From NCBI GenBank assembly GCA_026874595.1, contig CM049321.1, forward strand, positions 48,019,797 to 48,083,796: DNA of 64,000 nt, given 5' to 3'. Made by a program: the position numbers and the translations under genes. The notes beneath the pieces are model-generated. The model searched no databases, was not told the origin of the DNA, and saw only the letters and a program-made list of their open reading frames with translations. Position 1 is the first letter of the stretch, and the number at the start of each line of letters is the position of its first letter. This DNA is from Sipunculus nudus (lineage: Eukaryota; Annelida; Sipuncula; Golfingiida; Sipunculidae). Below, one piece after another: positions 59,337 through 64,000 of the stretch.

Positions 59337-60356
59337 GCCTTTTATTTATTCATTTTGTTTGGCCTTAATCAATCGACTTTTTTATTTTTCCGAGCGCCTT
59401 CTTTTTTGCGTCTTATTAAAAAAATCGATTAGTGGATATGAAGCACCACTTCACATGAACCACTCTTTTGAATTGGGGACAACAACAGTGAAATGCTGAT
59501 AATGTCAACAGCTGCGGAACATTATTGTAGGAGACGGGGTAGTGTTGGTGTGGGGGGGGGGGGGGGGAGGGTGTTAGGGGAAGAGAATTGACAGGGGAGT
59601 AACTCCTGTAAACAAATCCCCACTCGGTCACCAAGAGACCGTTGCCATGCAATAACATGGTATAAACCCATGTGACTCAGCTTGTACATTGTATTATACT
59701 CTTATATATATTTTGTATTGCTTATACACTTGTTTATATGTATATATATTTGTATAAATATGTTTATATACATATATAATATATATAATATAATATATAT
59801 ATATAATATATATGTATATGATTATATATTATACATACATACATATATATCCTATATATACCCTCTTATATTTATCCATATATTTCCTTGCCTGTCAAAT
59901 TTCTGTTAACAGAAACTGACAAAAAAATTATGTTTAAAATAACACCTGAGTCATACACATATTAGCAGACTGATTGTAATTGTGTGCCGGTGGTTGACCG
60001 TGTGCGTTTGGATTTTGTTTTCGTATAATGTATTCTCGCCATAATTGTTTTTTTCTGAATGAGCTATTCCTTTGGTACGTCTATTAAATTTAATTTAATA
60101 TCTCAATTTATTTCTTCAGTTTTGTTTTATCTTTGAATTCATAACTGCACATATAATACGAGAGAACACTGGAAACCCTTTAGTACAAAATACGTGGTTT
60201 CGTAAAATAATATAAACAGATTATTTCCTAAGTGACATCTGCACTGTCATACATATATTTATTTTATTTGTTCACTGATGCTAAATGCATTTTAATATTC
60301 ACAAGTTTATGATTTATTTTATTTTTTAGGAGTTAATCTTTTATTTATTACTATAG
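59337..60356. other. Upstream region / 5' intron of gene B
   Basis: A G run at about 59552-59567, irregular TA-rich sequence at about 59750-59850, no promoter recognised. TTATTACTATAG ending at 60356 resembles a 3' splice site. Confidence 0.4.
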
Positions 60357-60368
60357 ATTTAGACCAAT

Positions 60369-60537
60369 ATGACGACTGTTCACCCGTACGACGCCGAGGC
60401 TGGTAAGGTCGGCTACGCCCCACCCGCGACAATGCAGCCGATGGCCACGACAGTCGTGGTACAGCAGCCTCCACAGAAACCAAGTGACTACCTGGCCCTC
60501 GCCATCTTCGTCACCATCTGCTGTAACCTACCCATGG
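60369..60537 (+). CDS. CD225/dispanin (IFITM-like) gene B, coding exon 1
   Basis: Gene B encodes 120 residues in three exons (60369-60537, 62832-62914, 63550-63660). This exon reads MTTVHPYDAEAGKVGY, a short Pro/Gln/Met-rich tail, then VVVQQPPQKPSDYLALAIFV and TICCNLPM. It is closely similar to gene A over the QQPPxKPSxYLxLAIFVTIC core, with the Cys-Cys pair conserved, and diverged in the tail. The ATG is 12 nt after an acceptor-like CTATAG. The donor is ATGG followed by GTAAGG, phase 1, the same split glycine as gene A. The protein should sit in a membrane with a cytoplasmic N-terminus as in other CD225 proteins. The biological role is unknown. Confidence 0.9.
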
Positions 60538-61861
60538 GTAAGGTCACTCGGTGCAAAATATGACGTCACATCCGGAATTCACATATTTCATAACAATCCA
60601 AACACTGGTTTAATTTCGCATTTCATTACATGTTTTTCTTTGATGTTGCCAAGTACAAAAAAAACACGTGCACTGAACTATCCTGAATTAAATTGCTTTA
60701 ATTTTTTAATGGTTTTAATTGCCGCTGACTGTTTGCCTCCCTCACACTTTCATTTAGTAAGTCCAAGCGGGAATATCTATTCTGCAGATGTATAGGTTTT
60801 AATCGCATTGCATTTAAACAGAGTCCAGGGACATCAAAATAGGGGGATGGGGGGTATAAATCCCCAAATTTTTAAGCATGGGAGGGGGGGGGGGGTTGGG
60901 GTGGGAGAGAGGATGGTCGAATGGTCGATGTAATCATTCTTCCTGCTATTCAGGAGAAAATATTTATTTATTGGAAATAACATATATTAATAATTAGAAT
61001 TATAGGCTTAATTAAGTTCAATTTCATTTTAGTTCCTTGTGTGTGTGTGAGGGTGTGTATGTGTGTGTGTGTGAACAAATTTTTCCCCAAACTTTGATAA
61101 CCACCCCCCCCCCCCCGGGGCGTGGTTCGGGCATTTGATATTCTTTTATTTCCTTGTACCTAGTACACATGACGTCACACCTTAATAACAATCTCTTAAT
61201 AAAATCAAATACGACAATTAATTCTGTTCTGGCATGCACTGTAAGTTTTTTTTAAAAGTAAGTTAACTTCGATACAGGTCAATGAACCGATATTTATTAT
61301 TCCTATCGTGGGATTTGTCCGAAAAACAAAACAGTGCTAGTGTGTAATAGACTGAGTAGAGGGAGTTTACAGTATATTATGCTGTCGCTGAGGTAAATTT
61401 ACCCGGCCAGGGTGATTCAAGTACTACTTCACTGCCAGTAGTGAAGTTTTATGGCAGCTAGGTAAGATAACCCCCGCGAGCATCTGTGTCGCTTGATCCC
61501 AGCGAAGTGAGGCAGGTACCTCTTGTTGAAGTACTTGTCTTCCTCAAGTACACTGTAAATCACAGGGTGCGCCGCGGGTGGCATGGCGGCATTCGTATGT
61601 AACAAAACAGAAACACTTGGCAACGATGCCCAACAGATCCCCTGAGTTGTCGTTGCTAAATTCTTGTAAATCTCTCCTTTAAAACACACTTACGCATGTC
61701 TTAATGTCTAAACAATCCGGTTAAAATCATGACCTTCTATAATGTATTTTGTGATAAAGTTGTTACATGACTGCTCATTTCTTACGTCAGGAGATTATTT
61801 TGCCAACAATTGTAAAAAAGTCAGATAGGTCATATATTTTGACAATAGTAGTGAATGTTCA

Positions 61862-62345
61862 CATAGATTTTCAAAACGATGGAAAACAGTTTTGTAGAGT
61901 ATTTTGAGAACGATTGTAGGAGTTTTGTAGATTATTTTGAGAACGATTGTAAAAATTTTGTAGATTATCTTCAAAACGATTGTGAAGTTTTGTAGATTAT
62001 TTTGAGAACGATTGTAAACAGTTTTGTAGATTACTTTGAAACTGATTTTAAAGAGATTTGTAGATTATTTTAAAACTGATTGTAAAGAGATTTGTAGATT
62101 ATTTTGAGAACGATTGTAAAGAGATTTGTAGATTTTGTTTAGAACGATTGTTAACAGTTTTGTAGATTATTTTGAAACTGATTGTAAAGAGATTTGTAGA
62201 TTATTTTGAGAACGATTGTAAAGAGATTTGTAGAATATTTTAGAACGATTGTTAACAGTTTTGTACATTATTTTGAGAACTATTATAAAGGAGTTTTGTA
62301 AATCATTTTGAGAACGATTGTTAACAGTTTTGTAGATTATTTTCA
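61862..62345 (+). repeat. Minisatellite, ~35-bp unit, about 14 copies
   Basis: The unit is approximately GAACGATTGTAAACAGTTTT followed by GTAGATTATTTT. Variants carry CTGATTGTAAAGAGATTT in place of ACGATTGTAAACAGTTTT, and these alternate through the array, implying higher-order duplication. It lies inside intron 1 of gene B. Confidence 0.9.
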
Positions 62346-62563
62346 TAAGCAGCGTTAATAGTTATGCAGATTATGCATGTATAGACATTAATTTATGCTG
62401 TTTATGATTTTTTTATATATATATATAATAGGTGCTGAATGAATCTATCAGTGCTCCATTAGCCTGATGCTAAGAGCTGATACACAGAATTTACAATGAA
62501 AATCTAATGATTGGGGCAGCATTGTAAAACTTGTTAATGTGTTACTGAACATTTTTGTTGTAA

Positions 62564-62569
<6 letters not shown>

Positions 62570-62624
<55 letters not shown>
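62570..62624. repeat. (TA)n microsatellite in gene B intron 1
   Basis: A perfect TA run of about 50 bases. Confidence 0.95.
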
Positions 62625-62627
<3 letters not shown>

Positions 62628-62831
62628 TCCTGTTTTATTATTTTTATTTTTTTACTGGACATCTGGGATTGTCGCAATTACATTTGGGCAGACTGTTTCA
62701 TAGAAGCAAGCATAAACAAACATTGTTATATAGTTGCGACGTCATATGTAATAGTTTTAATAGTCTCACACATATTTGGCTCCTGATATAAGTCAATGAA
62801 ATTAAAATGAACATCTTAATCTCCATAACAG

Positions 62832-62914
62832 GCATCATCGCCATCATTTTCTCGGTGCTTTCAAGTTCAGACGCCGACAGTGGACAAATGGAGAGCGCCC
62901 GAACCAAAGGAAAG
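62832..62914 (+). CDS. CD225/dispanin gene B, coding exon 2
   Basis: 83 nt; completes the split glycine, then IIAIIFSVLSSSDADSGQME and SARTKGK. Acceptor CATAACAG, donor AAAG followed by GTAAAA, phase 0. It differs from gene A only in the loop (DADSGQME versus AADDGEFD). Confidence 0.9.
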
Positions 62915-63549
62915 GTAAAAATATATTCCAAGATAGTCGCCGGAGATAATTAATTTAAAAGCCCGTTTACACAGTCTAAAGTGGCACTCATTGGGTAAAT
63001 GAATCAAAATCATACTGTCAAGAATATGCCAGCTATGCTTCCACAGCCATTGATTCAGCAAACCTCTTTGGTGGCTGTTTCTAGTAAACAAGCCTCCAAG
63101 AGTTCAGGCCGAAACCACAACTGCCAGTAGTAAAAAAAACAACGATCAAAATGTTAGCAATATACTGTTCAGACTGCCGTCTGAAAGAGAGCACATACCA
63201 GAACAGGCTTATATGGACTTATTTGATAGGTTAGACTCTAGATGCCTCCCCGGCAATCCTGAAAGTTTGATCGAACATCGCACCAGACCCTCATAGAACC
63301 AGTATACTCGAGTAATTGCTTTGTTCATTATAAATGAAATAGACGCAAGAACGTTTAGAAAAATCAAGTTCTGTGAAAGCGTAGCTGCCAAATGCCATGT
63401 TTTGAATTCGATATTGGTAGAAATTGCAACAGACACGCTTGTTGCGTGAAAAGGCCAGGTTTCTATTTACCCCCATTTGAGTATTTACCAAGCCAGGTTT
63501 AATTTTACCCATTTGAATATCTATCTATTTTATTTTTGAAACATGGTAG
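62915..63549 (+). other. Gene B intron 2
   Basis: GTAAAA...CATGGTAG. 635 bp of unique sequence, without the (ATT)n expansion that fills the equivalent intron of gene A. The pyrimidine tract (TCTATTTTATTTTTG) lies about 12 bases before the AG. Confidence 0.85.
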
Positions 63550-63660
63550 GTGTCGATGGGCCTCAGCATTTCCGGTATCCTAATAACCATCATCATCGTC
63601 GTTGTTGTCATTATCTACTTCACTGTCATCGTCACAAGCATCGTCAGACCAATCGGCTAA
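63550..63660 (+). CDS. CD225/dispanin gene B, coding exon 3
   Basis: Reads VSMGLSISGILITIIIVVVV, then the rest of the transmembrane helix and SIVRPIG, stop TAA at 63658-63660. The C-terminus is three residues shorter than in gene A. Confidence 0.9.
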   Translation: MSMGLSISGILITIIIVVVVIIYFTVIVTSIVRPIG

Positions 63661-64000
63661 GTCTGCGTGACGTCATCTAATGCGTGCCCATGATGAACTA
63701 AGCACGCATTTACTTGGAGAAGATAACAAATACACATTCTGCTTTTTAATTATATTGGACTTGGAAGAGCTTAATGAATTGTAGTACTGGCTCCAACAAA
63801 TGACCTATACTCAGTTCTTCAAGGAATATTCTTCAATATTCGTCAACAATTTTTTGGATACGCACAGTAAAGCATTAACATCTCACTAGCGGCACCTGTC
63901 GGAGTCAAAGCACACAACAGACGATTATCGAGCTCAGCCTGCAGAAAAAAAAAGTGGTAGCAGAATAAAAAAAGGGGCAATATATACTGGAATGTTTAAA
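63661..64000 (+). other. Gene B 3' UTR and flank; AATAAA at 63964-63969
   Basis: AATAAA about 304 nt after the stop is the best poly(A) signal candidate. No further gene begins before the window ends. Confidence 0.45.

Larger units (their letters stand above)
60538..62831 (+). other. Gene B intron 1 (2.3 kb)
   Basis: GTAAGG...CATAACAG. It contains a reversed partial copy of the 47400-type element (60827-60990), a (GT)n patch at about 61038-61074, a C run near 61105-61117, the minisatellite at 61862-62345 and a (TA)n tract at 62570-62624. Confidence 0.8.

Noticed and set aside
59682-59909. Tyr/Ile-rich 75-residue frame
   Set aside because: Low-complexity TA-rich DNA, no family pattern.
61862-62345. 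CRISPR-like array
   Set aside because: Units are contiguous with no unique spacers; eukaryotic minisatellite inside an intron.

Overview
The window looks like nuclear DNA of a metazoan, most likely a marine invertebrate and plausibly a mollusc or other lophotrochozoan. The reasons are short coding exons with GT-AG borders, a strongly AT-rich background with many (TA)n, (GA)n and (ATT)n tracts, and a dense mix of L1-like LINEs, Penelope-like debris, tRNA-derived SINEs, a miniature LTR element and several inverted-repeat (MITE-like) families. Species cannot be fixed from the sequence alone. There are no operons, CRISPR arrays or prokaryotic signals.

Three host genes are supported. (1) On the minus strand at 7998-11073, two internal exons of a cyclin-I/G-like cyclin box join in phase 0; the rest of the gene was not found. 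(2) and (3) Two plus-strand paralogues of the CD225/dispanin (IFITM-like) family lie in tandem: gene A (37482-42061, 125 aa) and gene B (60369-63660, 120 aa). Both have three coding exons with the same split points (phase 1 inside the N-L-P-x-G turn, phase 0 after T-K-G-K), both have a central exon of 83 nt, and both have a 3' splice-site-like sequence 10-12 nt before the ATG, suggesting a separate non-coding first exon that was not found.

Layout: 653-1240 is a foldback element next to a LINE fragment; 3531-4170 a degenerate minisatellite; 4703-5224 a MITE; 7998-11073 the cyclin exons; 11186-18480 a complete-length but mutated L1-like LINE on the minus strand with an 18-bp target-site duplication; 19200-21440 a second decayed LINE on the plus strand; 26040-26540 a LINE 3' fragment; 28394-28826 a complete miniature LTR element (TRIM) with PBS, PPT and target duplication; 36178-42061 gene A, wrapped in long (ATT)n tracts; 40320-40367, 44939-44981 and 49422-49469 hammerhead-ribozyme-like motifs, one just after a Penelope GIY-YIG fragment; 46208-46257 a compact CCAAT/CRE/TATA promoter-like cluster; 48831-49213, 50287-51433 and 47400-47816 inverted-repeat elements; 52739-53237 a 250-bp tandem duplication; 54190-57720 an array of four ~0.9-kb units between the two CD225 genes; 60369-63660 gene B with a 14-copy minisatellite in its first intron.

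No new multi-gene system is evident. The most interesting items are the tandem CD225 pair, the minimal hammerhead ribozymes, the TRIM with a tRNA-Pro-type primer site, the LINE with duplicated units between its ORFs, and the four-copy array in which a short reading frame stays open in every copy.
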